DNA of 64,000 nt from Symbiopectobacterium purcellii (GCF_019797845.1 NZ_CP081864.1:2542001-2606000), one strand, 5' to 3'. Counted from the first letter of the stretch, positions 29,958 to 38,398 are shown. Translations and numbers: made by a program. Notes: generated by a model from the letters alone, not told the origin.

Positions 29958-30102
29958 ATCGGTCTCGTCTAGTTATCGGTCTAGCCACAGATTGATTATA
30001 TCACGCAGCCTTGCCACTTCTTCACAGAGTTGCGCAGCTACTTGCTGTAATCACAGCCATTAAGAAATGATCACCTGCCTTTGCGGTTGAACAAATCTGC
30101 AT

Positions 30103-30642
30103 TTACTTGTCGGGTAAATTCTTTCGGGATTCTTCGATTTTCCTGATTCCTGCTAGTTGGCTATTAGCCTGGTCAATCACCGTCAGTAACGGATCAATCC
30201 AGTAAACAGCCTGCGCGTATGTCAGTCGGCAGGCGGTGGCAATGGCGCTAACACTGGTTGCGTCAGGCTTGCCGGTAGTGGTGTACATTGCGCTGGCACG
30301 TAAATCGTTCGTGTAGTCGAGCAACCGGTCAACAACGCCATCAACATTAGGCACGCACTGGCGGCTAGCGGGGTTTTTCTTGACCACCGTCCGAATAATG
30401 ATTTGTCGCTCATCTGATTTAGCCTTGATGTTTGTGGCGTACTGGCTGGCCTGCTGGGATATCTGGTTGAAGCGGTTAAACTCGAAAGCCTGACGGCTGA
30501 TGACTGCCGTTTGCCCGGCAACCTCTTGGCCTAGCCTTTTTGTTTTATCTTGCTCGTCACTGTATTTATCGTGGTAGTAGTAGACGCCGAATGACAGCGC
30601 AGCAATAAGAACAACGAGAGCGGCATAGAAATATAGCCTCAT
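30103..30642 (-). CDS. Rz: Rz inner-membrane spanin subunit
   Basis: 179 aa: an N-terminal membrane anchor (LYFYAALVVLIAALSFGVYYY), then a periplasmic coiled-coil region. With Rz1 it fuses inner and outer membranes in the last step of lysis. The ATG at 30642 overlaps the endolysin stop (ATGA). The Rz1 gene lies entirely inside it in another frame, the classic nested arrangement. Confidence 0.92.
   Translation of the reverse strand: MRLYFYAALVVLIAALSFGVYYYHDKYSDEQDKTKRLGQEVAGQTAVISRQAFEFNRFNQISQQASQYATNIKAKSDERQIIIRTVVKKNPASRQCVPNVDGVVDRLLDYTNDLRASAMYTTTGKPDATSVSAIATACRLTYAQAVYWIDPLLTVIDQANSQLAGIRKIEESRKNLPDK
30222..30413 (-). CDS. Rz1: Rz1 outer-membrane spanin lipoprotein (nested in Rz)
   Basis: 63 aa in a different frame within Rz. 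Signal peptide with lipobox LLTGC, then a short Pro-rich mature part (PAQCTPLPASL ... APLPPPAD), as expected for Rz1. Start chosen at the ATG at 30413 (MSDKSLFGRWS) because it gives a correct signal peptide. Confidence 0.9.
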   Translation of the reverse strand: MSDKSLFGRWSRKTPLAASACLMLMALLTGCSTTRTIYVPAQCTPLPASLTQPVLAPLPPPAD

Positions 30643-31166
30643 ACGCCCAGCCCCCAGCACGAAAGCTCTGACTCCTGGTCACGTCGCTCGATCTGCCCGT
30701 AACAGTTGTTGGAGCGGATACGGCAATCTTTGCCACCGTCCCAAATCCAGCGCTTAATCTCTTTACAGGCTCCAATCAGATCGCCTGCATTCAATTTGCG
30801 GTAGAACGTTGATGGGAAGCAGTTACCGGGGCCGATATTCCACGGACAAAATGAGGCAATGCCGACTTTTTGAATCTCAGTGAGCGGTACTTTAACGTTT
30901 CTAGCTACCCAATCGAGCGCCTTTTGCTGTTCTGCGGCATCAATCTTTGCGCACTGCTCAGCGGTCAGCTTCATGCCCTTCACGACTGGCTTGCCGTCTA
31001 CCCACGTCACACCACCGCAAATCGTCCATATGCCGCCGCCGTCAGGATACGCGGTTGACCGCACACCCTCTTTTTCAGTCTGGAATTGCGCCATCATCAC
31101 GGGTGCAGTCGCGCCAGCCGCAATCAGCGCCAGCATTACTGCACTGAGTTTGCTCGCTTTTGACAT
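30639..31166 (-). CDS. SAR endolysin (phage lysozyme, glycoside hydrolase 24)
   Basis: Muramidase of the P21 R21 type (175 aa). A weakly hydrophobic N-terminal helix rich in Ala/Gly/Met (LSAVMLALIAAGATAPVMMA) is a signal-arrest-release segment that tethers the enzyme until the membrane depolarises. The catalytic triad spacing E33, D42, T48 (EGVR...YPDGGGIWT) equals that of R21. The ATG overlaps the holin stop. Confidence 0.94.
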   Translation of the reverse strand: MSKASKLSAVMLALIAAGATAPVMMAQFQTEKEGVRSTAYPDGGGIWTICGGVTWVDGKPVVKGMKLTAEQCAKIDAAEQQKALDWVARNVKVPLTEIQKVGIASFCPWNIGPGNCFPSTFYRKLNAGDLIGACKEIKRWIWDGGKDCRIRSNNCYGQIERRDQESELSCWGLGV

Positions 31167-31420
31167 CACGCACCGCCTTTTTCCCTCAACTGGTATTCCT
31201 TCCTGCGGTAGTACCAGTTGATAGCAAAAGTGCCGATAGTGCAGGCCATGCCGACGATGATCGCCCAGTCACTGAGGGTTAACCCGGCCATTTTGTCTGC
31301 AAGCAGCCATACGCTGTCTTTTGTTGCCTGGGCATAGGCTCTGGCAGATGCGCCAAGGCCAATTAAGCCCGTCCCGCTTCCGTATGAAAGCCTGCTGTAG
31401 AGAGTGCTCATTCGTGTCAT
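31166..31420 (-). CDS. Holin / pinholin
   Basis: 84 aa with a small N-terminal Gly/Ala-rich segment and a clear membrane helix (LSDWAIIVGMACTIGTFAINW) followed by a basic tail (YYRRKEYQLREKGG). Two start codons in frame (31420 and 31411, MTRM) with two Shine-Dalgarno-like stretches resemble dual-start holin genes, where the longer, more positive form is an antiholin. Followed directly by a SAR endolysin, which usually pairs with a pinholin. Confidence 0.85.
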   Translation of the reverse strand: MTRMSTLYSRLSYGSGTGLIGLGASARAYAQATKDSVWLLADKMAGLTLSDWAIIVGMACTIGTFAINWYYRRKEYQLREKGGA

Positions 31421-31551
31421 AGCCTCACCTCCGATTTTTCGGATGGTGCAGTGTGATTGAGGAGGGATAAAAAAAGGCCACGCCGAAGCGTAGCCTTGCC
31501 GTGCATCTTGATGTTTATTGTGTATATTATACAAATATACACAATAAATAT

Positions 31552-32256
31552 TTATATGTTGATATCCAAGTTAGACAATGCTTCTATATCTTGAGGCGCT
31601 AGCTGGTAACGAAAACGAATACTTTCACCGTTGCTGATTTGCCCATCGTAGCCCTCCAGTTTTTCCTGCAATGCACGTCTTAACTCCTTAAGAAGGACAG
31701 GATATTTAGAAGCATTGGAGAGCTTTAAAGGATCCTCTTCTGCCTGAGCAACTTGTTCAACAGCAAAATTTAGCACGCCAAGTATATGCTGCCCATACCA
31801 CCCTTTAAGGTTATTCATCATTTGAATGCAGTTACTGGATGACTGACCTACAAGTTCTTTCGTTATCAATTCAACACAACCAATATTCTTCTCTTTGGCC
31901 AAATAGTCGAGATATCGAAATAGGTTTGCTATATTCGGCGTTTTAGTCATCAAACCAGTGCTGCTGATATCCAGCTGGCTATTTGCTTTTTTCCCCTGCG
32001 ACGATACCTGTGAGGATTGTTCGCGTTGGAACACTCCAACAAGCTTCCGAAGAACTGCCATCAATGTAAGTTTGGCGGATGACTTGCATGGGGGTTTGGG
32101 TTTACTATCAAAATCCACCGGCTTGTTTTTTACTTGATAGACCCACTCAGCGAAGGTGCGATGTGGCAGTCCCAAACTGGATGGTAGCTCATGAGGTGAA
32201 GGCCATTCACTTCTTTGAACACTAAACGAATCGACAGGCATCATAATATATTCCAT
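31552..32256 (-). CDS. Unknown protein between late promoter and lysis genes (234 aa)
   Basis: I do not recognise it. The N-terminal part (SPHELPSSLGLPHRTFAEWVY) could form a helix-turn-helix; the rest is helical and charged. It follows the ORF6N gene and precedes the holin gene, a place where lambdoid phages carry extra genes (for example stx). The start at 32256 has no clear ribosome site; ATGs at 32244 and 32241 are alternatives. More AT-rich than the virion genes. Confidence 0.65.
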   Translation of the reverse strand: MEYIMMPVDSFSVQRSEWPSPHELPSSLGLPHRTFAEWVYQVKNKPVDFDSKPKPPCKSSAKLTLMAVLRKLVGVFQREQSSQVSSQGKKANSQLDISSTGLMTKTPNIANLFRYLDYLAKEKNIGCVELITKELVGQSSSNCIQMMNNLKGWYGQHILGVLNFAVEQVAQAEEDPLKLSNASKYPVLLKELRRALQEKLEGYDGQISNGESIRFRYQLAPQDIEALSNLDINI

Positions 32257-32426
32257 GGTTATGATTTATTTTAGAATATATTCTGATCTTTAAAGATTTT
32301 ACAATAAGTAAAAAGCCCCAACCACCAGAGGCAATTGAGGCTTCATTTTCTGCGCGCTTTTGCAGCAGCATGGGGGTATTATGTGGCCTAGTGGCCGGCC
32401 AGTCAAGCATTTAACTGATCTTTTGA

Positions 32427-33041
32427 TCAGTGCTCTTTAATAAGTGGTCTATCTAATCTGCCAGGGCTGGTATCTCCCGACATTACCAGCGTGCGATAGC
32501 CAAAATCCTGTAGTGTCTGAACGAGCAAATGAGCATCGCGTCGCAGTTTTCGGATATATTCACCCTCGACACAATCCTTACCATCGATATTAATAATCTG
32601 ATGTTGTCTGTTTCGGTAACAGACCAACCAACGCCCTTCTCTTGGTATCGTGACAGTGATGGCAGAATCGGTATCGAAGAGGTCTTGCTGACGTTGATTG
32701 AAGTAACAGTCCTCCAACTTCTCGAACACTTCCCATGCCTGATCGATTTCGAGCATCTTGGCGTGTCTTGCAGCTCCGCGTTCTGTCCATAAGATGAGAT
32801 GCTTTGTGCGTGGTGCGACTAAGTAACTTTCAGTTACCTTGTTCTTAAAGTCTTTGAGTTCAATGCCTTCCAGCTTGTAATAATGCTTGCCAACTACAAA
32901 ACGATCCTGATTTCGCGAAAAATTCATTTTAATATTTGTTACATCAGTACAATACAAATTGGCTAACAAGTCTGTTGTAACAACTGGAATTTGATTATGG
33001 ATAATTGATGGAAGTACTTCTACTGTGATTTGGTTAGCCAT
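32427..33041 (-). CDS. ORF6N-domain protein (antirepressor-like)
   Basis: 204 aa. Residues ~15-110 form an ORF6N domain (VVTTDLLANLYCTDVTNIKMNF, FVVGKHYYKLEG, ILWTERGAARHAKML). Such domains occur in phage antirepressors and DNA-binding regulators. GTAGGAGG precedes the ATG. It is the first gene after the Q-controlled late promoter, so it would be made late or on induction. Its C-terminal part does not match KilAC as far as I can see. Confidence 0.85.
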   Translation of the reverse strand: MANQITVEVLPSIIHNQIPVVTTDLLANLYCTDVTNIKMNFSRNQDRFVVGKHYYKLEGIELKDFKNKVTESYLVAPRTKHLILWTERGAARHAKMLEIDQAWEVFEKLEDCYFNQRQQDLFDTDSAITVTIPREGRWLVCYRNRQHQIINIDGKDCVEGEYIRKLRRDAHLLVQTLQDFGYRTLVMSGDTSPGRLDRPLIKEH

Positions 33042-33204
33042 GATCGGCCTCCTACTGAATTTTAGTCTGAATCACCAGTTAGTAATTGGTGATCGGGTGT
33101 CAACTAGAGCTTCAGTAGCCGCTCCGGGCATATTCCCCTTTCGGGTGTTTTATTAACGCCTCTCCACCCGATCTTTGGATGTGATTACGCCGTTTTACGG
33201 GCAT

Positions 33205-33234
33205 AAAAAAGCCGCATGGCTATCGGGTGCGGTT
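33205..33234 (-). terminator. Terminator tR' just downstream of the late promoter
   Basis: On the minus strand, CCGCA/TGCGG stem followed by CTTTTTT, ~20-50 bases after the expected pR' start. Q would allow polymerase to read through it, as in lambda. Bases 33061-33092 upstream of ORF6N hold a second hairpin (ATCACCA/TGGTGAT). Confidence 0.65.
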
Positions 33235-33261
33235 AACCGCTACTGAATTTCTAGTACATTC

Positions 33262-33290
33262 AGTATCTCGATAGCCGTATGCGTTGTCAA
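33262..33290 (-). promoter_or_regulatory. Candidate late promoter pR'
   Basis: On the minus strand TTGACA (33290-33285), a 17-bp spacer and GATACT (33267-33262). It overlaps the end of the Q gene and is followed by a terminator, the standard lambda arrangement of pR', qut and tR'. Confidence 0.7.
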
Positions 33291-33625
33291 GCTGCCTCCA
33301 AAAGTTCAGCCACGCGACCGGCAATGTAGGCTTCAGAACGAGAGAGATATGCAGATACATATTCATGTTTTCGTCCCAACTCCCTCCCTATCGCTCTGCA
33401 CGATAACTTCCCTTTGTAATACGCCACCACGATATCGTAGCCCAGCGGGTCAAAGTGCTTCAGTCTCCCAACCGCCCGGTCAACTGTCTCTCCGTCGGCA
33501 TCAGGCAGCATGGGCCGGATATCACTGCTAGCCGTGACGAGGGGCCATGCTGCCTTGTACTCGGTGCCAATGCGTGAGCCGCTCCAGTTTCCCCATGCCG
33601 TCAACAAGTATCGAATATCTCTCAT
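33287..33625 (-). CDS. Q: Late antiterminator Q
   Basis: 112 aa, of the P22 gp23/phage 21-like Q family. It begins MRDIRYLLTAWGNWSG and ends with a helix-turn-helix-like KLSCRAIGRELGRKHEYVSAYL then EAYIAGRV. It lets RNA polymerase started at pR' ignore terminators and express lysis and virion genes. It is coupled to the small HTH gene by ATGA. Confidence 0.87.
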   Translation of the reverse strand: MRDIRYLLTAWGNWSGSRIGTEYKAAWPLVTASSDIRPMLPDADGETVDRAVGRLKHFDPLGYDIVVAYYKGKLSCRAIGRELGRKHEYVSAYLSRSEAYIAGRVAELLEAA

Positions 33626-33780
33626 TTCACCGTCCCCCAGTTTTTGCCGTTCCTGATGCTGTAGATATGCTGCTTGCTGGTCTCGAATTTCCTCGCCACC
33701 TCCGCCACCGGCATACCGGAGTCCAGTAGCGCCCGGATAAGCGGAATATCTTCCGCCGTCAGTCGCACACGCTGTCTCAT
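33622..33780 (-). CDS. Small helix-turn-helix protein (52 aa)
   Basis: Reads MRQRVRLTAEDIPLIRALLD then MPVAEVARKFETSKQHIYSIRNGKNW, a resolvase/Hin-type HTH. It overlaps rusA and Q with ATGA junctions on both sides, showing it is translated as part of the operon. Likely a DNA-binding accessory of the nin region; function unknown. Confidence 0.75.
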   Translation of the reverse strand: MRQRVRLTAEDIPLIRALLDSGMPVAEVARKFETSKQHIYSIRNGKNWGTVK

Positions 33781-34139
33781 GCCTCCCCCAACTCAGTGAT
33801 AACGATATCCAGACTGCCTCCGCGCTCTTGCTGCCCGCGCCTCACCCTGAAATCGTTTATCTGCTCGTCGTCCAACATGAAGCCAGCATGCGTGAGCGAA
33901 TCGAAAACCGCTTTTTGCAGGTTGTCGAGGTCACGGTGTCGTTTGTCTGGAACGTTGGCGATGATGGAAATTTTCAGTCTTGCGGGAGTGTTGATGTCGA
34001 GGTGTTGCTGTTGAATTATCTGGATGATGCTTTGTCGGTATGCTTTGCCTTTCTCGCTGATGTAGTGCCGATGTCGTGCGTGTCGCCAGTAGGTGTTTAG
34101 GCTTGGCGGCCACGGCAGCTTCAGGTGATATTCGGTCAT
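33777..34139 (-). CDS. rusA: Holliday junction resolvase RusA
   Basis: 120 aa. It has the RusA signature with paired aspartates (RHRDLDNLQKAVFDSL, then MLDDEQI) that bind Mg2+ and cut four-way junctions, and a typical N-terminus LPWPPSLNTYWRH. Sits in the nin region next to NinB, supporting phage recombination. Confidence 0.95.
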   Translation of the reverse strand: MTEYHLKLPWPPSLNTYWRHARHRHYISEKGKAYRQSIIQIIQQQHLDINTPARLKISIIANVPDKRHRDLDNLQKAVFDSLTHAGFMLDDEQINDFRVRRGQQERGGSLDIVITELGEA

Positions 34140-34426
34140 CGCTTAATCTTCCCCTCTGCCAGTAAAATCGCCTGTGTGCGAATAACGCCTTCCAGATGAT
34201 GCAGTCGGGCATAGTCGGCATCGGTGATACGCGTGCGGCGGTCGATTTCATCGTGACAGGCAGAACAGGCCCATGCGCCAAAAAGGTTGTCAGGCTTCAT
34301 GCCGGTGCCGCAAATGCCGGACATTCGGTAATGGGCCAGCACTACAGTTTCAGCGTTGCCGTTACAGATACCCGAAAGCCTCACCTGACACTCTCGGCCT
34401 CTGGCCTCTTTCCTAAGATCCGCCAT
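34136..34426 (-). CDS. DUF1364 protein (HNH-like zinc-binding)
   Basis: 96 aa, beginning MADLRKEARGRECQVRLSGI, usual for DUF1364. Cys/His pairs (CQVRLSGIC, WACSACHDEIDRR) suggest a zinc-bound HNH-like fold; nuclease activity is an inference. The ATG at 34426 fits the family; a GTG at 34438 is also open. Confidence 0.88.
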   Translation of the reverse strand: MADLRKEARGRECQVRLSGICNGNAETVVLAHYRMSGICGTGMKPDNLFGAWACSACHDEIDRRTRITDADYARLHHLEGVIRTQAILLAEGKIKR

Positions 34427-34428
34427 AT

Positions 34429-34944
34429 CTACCCCCACATCCGGTTAATCAGCGCCTGCCTGCTTACCGTGGTCATCCCCTTTGGTGTGGTGCGCCACGG
34501 TCGCCAGATGAACAACACGCTGCCCTTGCTGTTACCCGCCTTGCCTTTTTTGCTCGTTTCAGCGCTGATAAATGACAATCGGCCCTCGGTGATGAAGCGC
34601 ACCTCATCAACCGTTTTCTGCGCCTGTGCGAACCATGCCGTCGAGGTATCAGCAGGCAGCAGCATAACGACCGTTTTATTCTGCTTGCGGCTCTGCTCAG
34701 CAGCTTTATCAACCCAAGGGCGGATATTGCTGTACGGGGGATTGCAGAAGATGGCTCCCCTGCTGCCCCAGTCACAGGCAAGGGCATCATCCTCTGGCGT
34801 CAGATACAGACGGCACAGGGTATTGTCGTGGTCAGCGGCAGCATCAAGGTAGAAGCCAAACTCCGCATCCAGCGCCTGGAAGACCTCGGGTGGTGTTCGC
34901 CATGTGTCCTTGTGCTCTGGTCTGGTGTGTGATTTTAGTGTCAT
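34429..34944 (-). CDS. Phage DNA N-6-adenine methyltransferase (Dam-like)
   Basis: 171 aa of the short phage Dam family: WRTPPEVFQALDAEFGFYLD at the start, catalytic NPPY in the middle (AIFCNPPYSNIRPWVDKA) and LLPADTSTAWF. It probably methylates adenine in the phage DNA, for example to resist restriction; the target sequence is not predictable here. Confidence 0.92.
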   Translation of the reverse strand: MTLKSHTRPEHKDTWRTPPEVFQALDAEFGFYLDAAADHDNTLCRLYLTPEDDALACDWGSRGAIFCNPPYSNIRPWVDKAAEQSRKQNKTVVMLLPADTSTAWFAQAQKTVDEVRFITEGRLSFISAETSKKGKAGNSKGSVLFIWRPWRTTPKGMTTVSRQALINRMWG

Positions 34945-35378
34945 CCGACTCTCCCAAAATAATCCCCTGAATAACGCACCTCGCGCAGCCTGACGCCGTT
35001 GCCGACCGACCAGGCCTGGGCGTACTCAATCAAACTGTTCATGCGCTTTACGCCCATCTGAGCCGTGCTCTCGCGGATGCTGCAAAACTCCCCCTCCAGC
35101 CCCGTCACCACCTCCCCCGGCCTGCCGGTAGCGATGGCATGTCCCGAGACAAACAGCGCCTTCCAGTCCAGCAGCGGGCGCGGTTTATCTGCCCACACCA
35201 CCTGACGCGAAACATCGGTGCATAACGCATGAAACAGGTCGTTCTGCGGTAATGTCCGTTTAGCATCGTTGATGGTGATTTCGAGGGGGCGGTGTGGGTC
35301 GGTGGGCAGGGAATCAATAAACGCTTTCAGGTTTTCTCGTACTTGTTCATCACGCAGAAGGAAGCGTGTTTTATCCAT
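34941..35378 (-). CDS. ninB: NinB recombination mediator (lambda Orf family)
   Basis: 145 aa. The stretch PLEITINDAKRTLPQNDLFHAL is characteristic of NinB, which binds single-stranded DNA and helps RecA- or Bet-type recombination. ATG at 35378 after GAGG; overlaps the small upstream gene and the methylase gene by a few bases. Confidence 0.92.
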   Translation of the reverse strand: MDKTRFLLRDEQVRENLKAFIDSLPTDPHRPLEITINDAKRTLPQNDLFHALCTDVSRQVVWADKPRPLLDWKALFVSGHAIATGRPGEVVTGLEGEFCSIRESTAQMGVKRMNSLIEYAQAWSVGNGVRLREVRYSGDYFGRVG

Positions 35379-35464
35379 CACCCACCTCTGAATTTACCCA
35401 CCCAAACAAAAAGGGCCGCCATTGCCAGCAGCCCCACGATGAATTCTGTTAGATATGCTGTCAT
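35378..35464 (-). CDS. 28-aa membrane peptide
   Basis: Reads MTAYLTEFIVGLLAMAALFV then WVGKFRGG: one membrane helix with a basic end. Its stop overlaps the ninB start (TGATG). Likely translated with the operon; function unknown. Confidence 0.55.
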   Translation of the reverse strand: MTAYLTEFIVGLLAMAALFVWVGKFRGG

Positions 35465-35466
35465 TC

Positions 35467-35529
35467 CTATTTCCCTCGCTTTAAAATCCCATGACTTCTT
35501 TCAGCGGCTTTCCGTGTATCCCTTTTCAT
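35467..35529 (-). CDS. 20-aa basic peptide
   Basis: AAGGAGG precedes an ATG reading MKRDTRKAAERSHGILKRGK. Very short but with an excellent ribosome site and located exactly in the gap between helicase and the membrane peptide. Function unknown. Confidence 0.45.
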   Translation of the reverse strand: MKRDTRKAAERSHGILKRGK

Positions 35530-35549
35530 CACTCCTCCTTTTTGTTTGC

Positions 35550-36926
35550 CTAGACGTCAGCGCCTTTTGCGTACCTGCGCACCCTGGTTTCTGTCTGCTG
35601 CCTTGTCGTGCACTTCTCCCGCGCTTCGTCTTGGTCGCACTCAATGAAATGACCATTAACGAATCGTTGGTAGACTGTGCCAAGTGAGCCGAATCGGTTT
35701 TTTGTGACGATGATTTCTGCGAATGGAGCGGCGGGTGAATTCTCGTTATACACCGCGTCGCGGTAGAGCATGATGATTGAGTCGGCATCCTGTTCAATGC
35801 TGCCAGAGTCACGCAAATCGGCGTTGGTCGGGCGCTTGTTAGGTCGCTTCTCAACGTCTCGTGATAGCTGACTAAGCGCGATCACTGGCGTTCGCAGCGT
35901 CTTGGCCATTGCCTTTAGGCTCCATGAGATATGGGCTATGGCAAGGTCGTTACGCTCCGCTTTCGGTTTGGCGATCAGCCCGAGATAGTCTGCCATGATT
36001 AACGATAGCGCCGGGTGCTCCTGCTTGTGCCGCTTGGCAATGGCTACGATTTCCTCCACCGTCAGGCGGCAAGCATCGACTACCCATACGTCAAGATCTG
36101 CCAGTCGGTTAATCCCGTCAACAATCCTAGCCCATCCCTCATCGTCAAGGTTTGAAGGGTTACGCAGCAGACTTACCGACATCCGCCCTGCCCCGGCTAT
36201 CGAACGCTCAACGACCTGTAGAGAACTCATTTCCATGCTGAAAATCAGAACGCCCCTCCGCTGGTTCTCCCCAGGTAACTTCCGGTTTGCAACGCCTTCG
36301 GCAACCTTAAGCGCCAGTTCCGTTTTCCCCATGCCGGGCCGGGCGGCGACGATCACTAAATCCTCAGCGTTCATCCCACCGGTGATCGCGTCCAAGTCGT
36401 CAATCCCTGTTTTCAGCGTGTCGGACTCTTCCCCGTTTTTCAGGCGGCGCTCTAACGTGTTGGTGTATTCGGAGATGATGTCTCCAAGGCGAACCGGTTT
36501 CACTTCCTGCTTCGGCTTTCGAATGCCTGACAGTCGGTCGATAAGCTCGTCCATTGCCACGGTAGCCACTGCAATCGATGAATTTCCGATTGTCCCGCGC
36601 ATCTCGTCAACAGCCGAAACGAACATCCGGCGCTGGTACATTTCAGTAACCACATCGGCATAGCCACGCAAGTTTGCTGCGCTGGGGCAGCTACGCGCCG
36701 TTTCCATGATGTCAGCAAAATGTTCGTCTCCGCACTCTTCTGCAACCATCAGAGAATCAATCATGTTTCGTGTGCGGGCCTGTTTGCGGATAACCTCATA
36801 GGCTCGTTTGTAAATCGGGATCGCGAATGTTTCCGCATCCAGCGTTGCCAGAACGTCAGAAGCTGTTGGCGTTAACCCACCTATCAGCAAACCACCAATA
36901 ACACTGGCCTCGATATCCTGTCTCAT
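35550..36926 (-). CDS. Replicative DNA helicase, DnaB-like (P22 gp12 type)
   Basis: 458 aa with N-terminal DnaB domain ([17 protein letters not shown]) and RecA-like ATPase domain: Walker [10 protein letters not shown], Walker B-like [12 protein letters not shown], and the DnaB motif [18 protein letters not shown]. It replaces the host DnaB, so no lambda P-type loader is needed. It follows the O-like gene with a 4-base overlap. Confidence 0.95.
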   Translation of the reverse strand: MRQDIEASVIGGLLIGGLTPTASDVLATLDAETFAIPIYKRAYEVIRKQARTRNMIDSLMVAEECGDEHFADIMETARSCPSAANLRGYADVVTEMYQRRMFVSAVDEMRGTIGNSSIAVATVAMDELIDRLSGIRKPKQEVKPVRLGDIISEYTNTLERRLKNGEESDTLKTGIDDLDAITGGMNAEDLVIVAARPGMGKTELALKVAEGVANRKLPGENQRRGVLIFSMEMSSLQVVERSIAGAGRMSVSLLRNPSNLDDEGWARIVDGINRLADLDVWVVDACRLTVEEIVAIAKRHKQEHPALSLIMADYLGLIAKPKAERNDLAIAHISWSLKAMAKTLRTPVIALSQLSRDVEKRPNKRPTNADLRDSGSIEQDADSIIMLYRDAVYNENSPAAPFAEIIVTKNRFGSLGTVYQRFVNGHFIECDQDEAREKCTTRQQTETRVRRYAKGADV

Positions 36927-37735
36927 AGCGTGCCCTCCCTGATTTTCGTCAGCGTCTTGCGCTGAAGCAGGTAATCAAAATTAGCCACCCAGCCCCGGTC
37001 ATTGTCGCCAAAGTGGAACGGCCTGGCAGCGGCCATAAACGCCCGGACGTATGACTTGAATCCGTCTAGGTTTGGCGTAGCCAGAGATTTAACCAGAGCG
37101 GCTAGTTTCCGTTTTCGCTCGTCATTGGCTTCAACAGCGTGAGGCAGCCTGTCACCCACAGCTTCGTTGTAGGCGTTCAGGTAGTCGTCGTATTTGATTG
37201 GGTCTGATTTTCGTTTAGAGGGTTTTTCACCCTTCGCACTTTCACCCGTAGGGGGTAAGGGGGTATTTGTATTTATTGTTTTTTGTATATTGTCTTTTGT
37301 GGTTAGCAACTTCTGCAAAGGTCTGTTAGCAACTTCTGCTAAACTTTTCTTAGCAGGTTTAGCTAATGTTTTGCAGAATCCGTTATTTTTAGTTTCCCAC
37401 TCAGAAATGTTGGTGTTCATACCTATTTTTCGGCCTTCTTGCAGTAAAACTTTCCTCCTGACAAGATTGTTTTTAGCTGTTGAACAATGGGTGTGATGCT
37501 TGTCGATCATCTCCTCTAGCTGCTCGTTGCTTATCCAATCCAGTTTTTTACTGTACCCGTATGTTTTGCGCCAGACGGCCATAACGATGCAGAGTTCAGT
37601 CTCTGGCAGCCCTGAACACATTGTTGCATCGAGAAGATCATTAGCCAGGCGCAAGAAACCATCTTCTAGCTGCGCCACGCGATGCTCCGTAACGTCTTGT
37701 GAGGAATAAACCAGTTTTAGGTTAGGTGCGATCAT
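36923..37735 (-). CDS. Replication initiator, lambda O / P22 gp18-like
   Basis: 270 aa. The N-terminal domain ([20 protein letters not shown] and [20 protein letters not shown]) is the winged-helix DNA-binding part of O-type initiators. The Thr/Lys-rich middle is encoded by repeat-containing DNA, where such phages keep their origin. The C-terminus would contact the helicase. Confidence 0.9.
   Translation of the reverse strand: MIAPNLKLVYSSQDVTEHRVAQLEDGFLRLANDLLDATMCSGLPETELCIVMAVWRKTYGYSKKLDWISNEQLEEMIDKHHTHCSTAKNNLVRRKVLLQEGRKIGMNTNISEWETKNNGFCKTLAKPAKKSLAEVANRPLQKLLTTKDNIQKTINTNTPLPPTGESAKGEKPSKRKSDPIKYDDYLNAYNEAVGDRLPHAVEANDERKRKLAALVKSLATPNLDGFKSYVRAFMAAARPFHFGDNDRGWVANFDYLLQRKTLTKIREGTL
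37298..37345. other. Candidate phage replication origin (repeats inside the O-like gene)
   Basis: TTAGCAACTTCTGC occurs twice in direct orientation (about 37300-37313 and 37324-37337), with related TTAGC stretches at 37352-37373. An AT-rich tract (37264-37299) lies alongside. Position matches lambda and P22 origins, but only two clear iterons are seen. Confidence 0.45.
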
Positions 37736-37886
37736 CTTTTTTCACCCTCGATTTAGCCAGTCTGAAAACATCGATAAGCCGCTCAGCGAACGGCCTGTTA
37801 TTAACGGCAGCGACAACTAATCCGTCAGGTGGATCGGGATGCACACGCTCCTCTTTCTGCTTGAAATTCCGGCTATTTCGTGCCAT
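37722..37886 (-). CDS. Small phage protein before the O-like gene (54 aa)
   Basis: TCAGGAGGAATT precedes the ATG at 37886. It reads MARNSRNFKQKEERVHPDPP and ends basic ([12 protein letters not shown]). Its end overlaps the O-like gene start by 14 bases. Unknown function; lambdoid phages often have a short gene between cII and O. Confidence 0.65.
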   Translation of the reverse strand: MARNSRNFKQKEERVHPDPPDGLVVAAVNNRPFAERLIDVFRLAKSRVKKDDRT

Positions 37887-37920
37887 AATTCCTCCTGAAA
37901 TTAATGAGTTATTTGCGTTT

Positions 37921-38199
37921 CTAAGCCGGAGAAGTGCTTCCCCACTGACCGGCTTTTTCTTTGGTTAGATACCCCGCCAGCCGTTTGGCTAACTCAGCCA
38001 TTTCATCATCGGCAATACCGTAGTTCAGCACGGCTAACATCAGGCTGACCTGGCGAAACAGACCGTTCTTCCAGCGACTGACCTGGTATTCCGGTACGTT
38101 CATGGCGGCGGCAAAAGCTTTCTGTCCCATCAGGGCTAACTTGTTGAGTAGCGCCGACTCGATATGAGCAGCTTTCTTGCTTTGTGTTGCACGTTTCAT
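37921..38199 (-). CDS. cII: CII transcriptional activator
   Basis: 92 aa, following lambda CII in layout: HIESALLNKLALMGQKAFAA, helix-turn-helix NVPEYQVSRWK, then LMLAVLNYGIADDEMA. It promotes lysogeny by activating establishment promoters for cI and int. First gene after nutR in the rightward operon. Confidence 0.93.
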   Translation of the reverse strand: MKRATQSKKAAHIESALLNKLALMGQKAFAAAMNVPEYQVSRWKNGLFRQVSLMLAVLNYGIADDEMAELAKRLAGYLTKEKAGQWGSTSPA

Positions 38200-38338
38200 T
38201 TGTGATAATCTCCTTCTAGAAATAAATAAGTAATCAAATGCGCATGTAAATACACGGCACCTGTGTTTTGGTGATCAACAGACGTGACGAAGCCGTGAGG
38301 CAGTCACAGTGAGTTTGTTACTGTGGGATGTTGCGTTC

Positions 38339-38389
38339 GCCACGTTGTCGGTGGCTTCCGTAGGACGACTGTCCGTTGTGAAGAGCGGG
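38339..38389 (-). promoter_or_regulatory. nutR antitermination site
   Basis: On the minus strand a boxA CGCTCTTCACA (38387-38377) is followed by boxB GCCAC-CGACAAC-GTGGC (38355-38339). The flanks CTACGGAAG and CGAAC match those of nutL at 40201-40252, so both are recognised by the same N protein. Confidence 0.85.
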
Positions 38390-38398
38390 TACTGCTGG

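Noticed and set aside
32411..32428. ACTGATC-TTTT-GATCAGT hairpin as a terminator after ORF6N
   Set aside because: The stem is good but no T run follows in the direction of the gene, so I do not call it a terminator.
35995..36663. 222-codon plus-strand frame opposite the helicase
   Set aside because: Antisense shadow of a well-supported DnaB-like gene.
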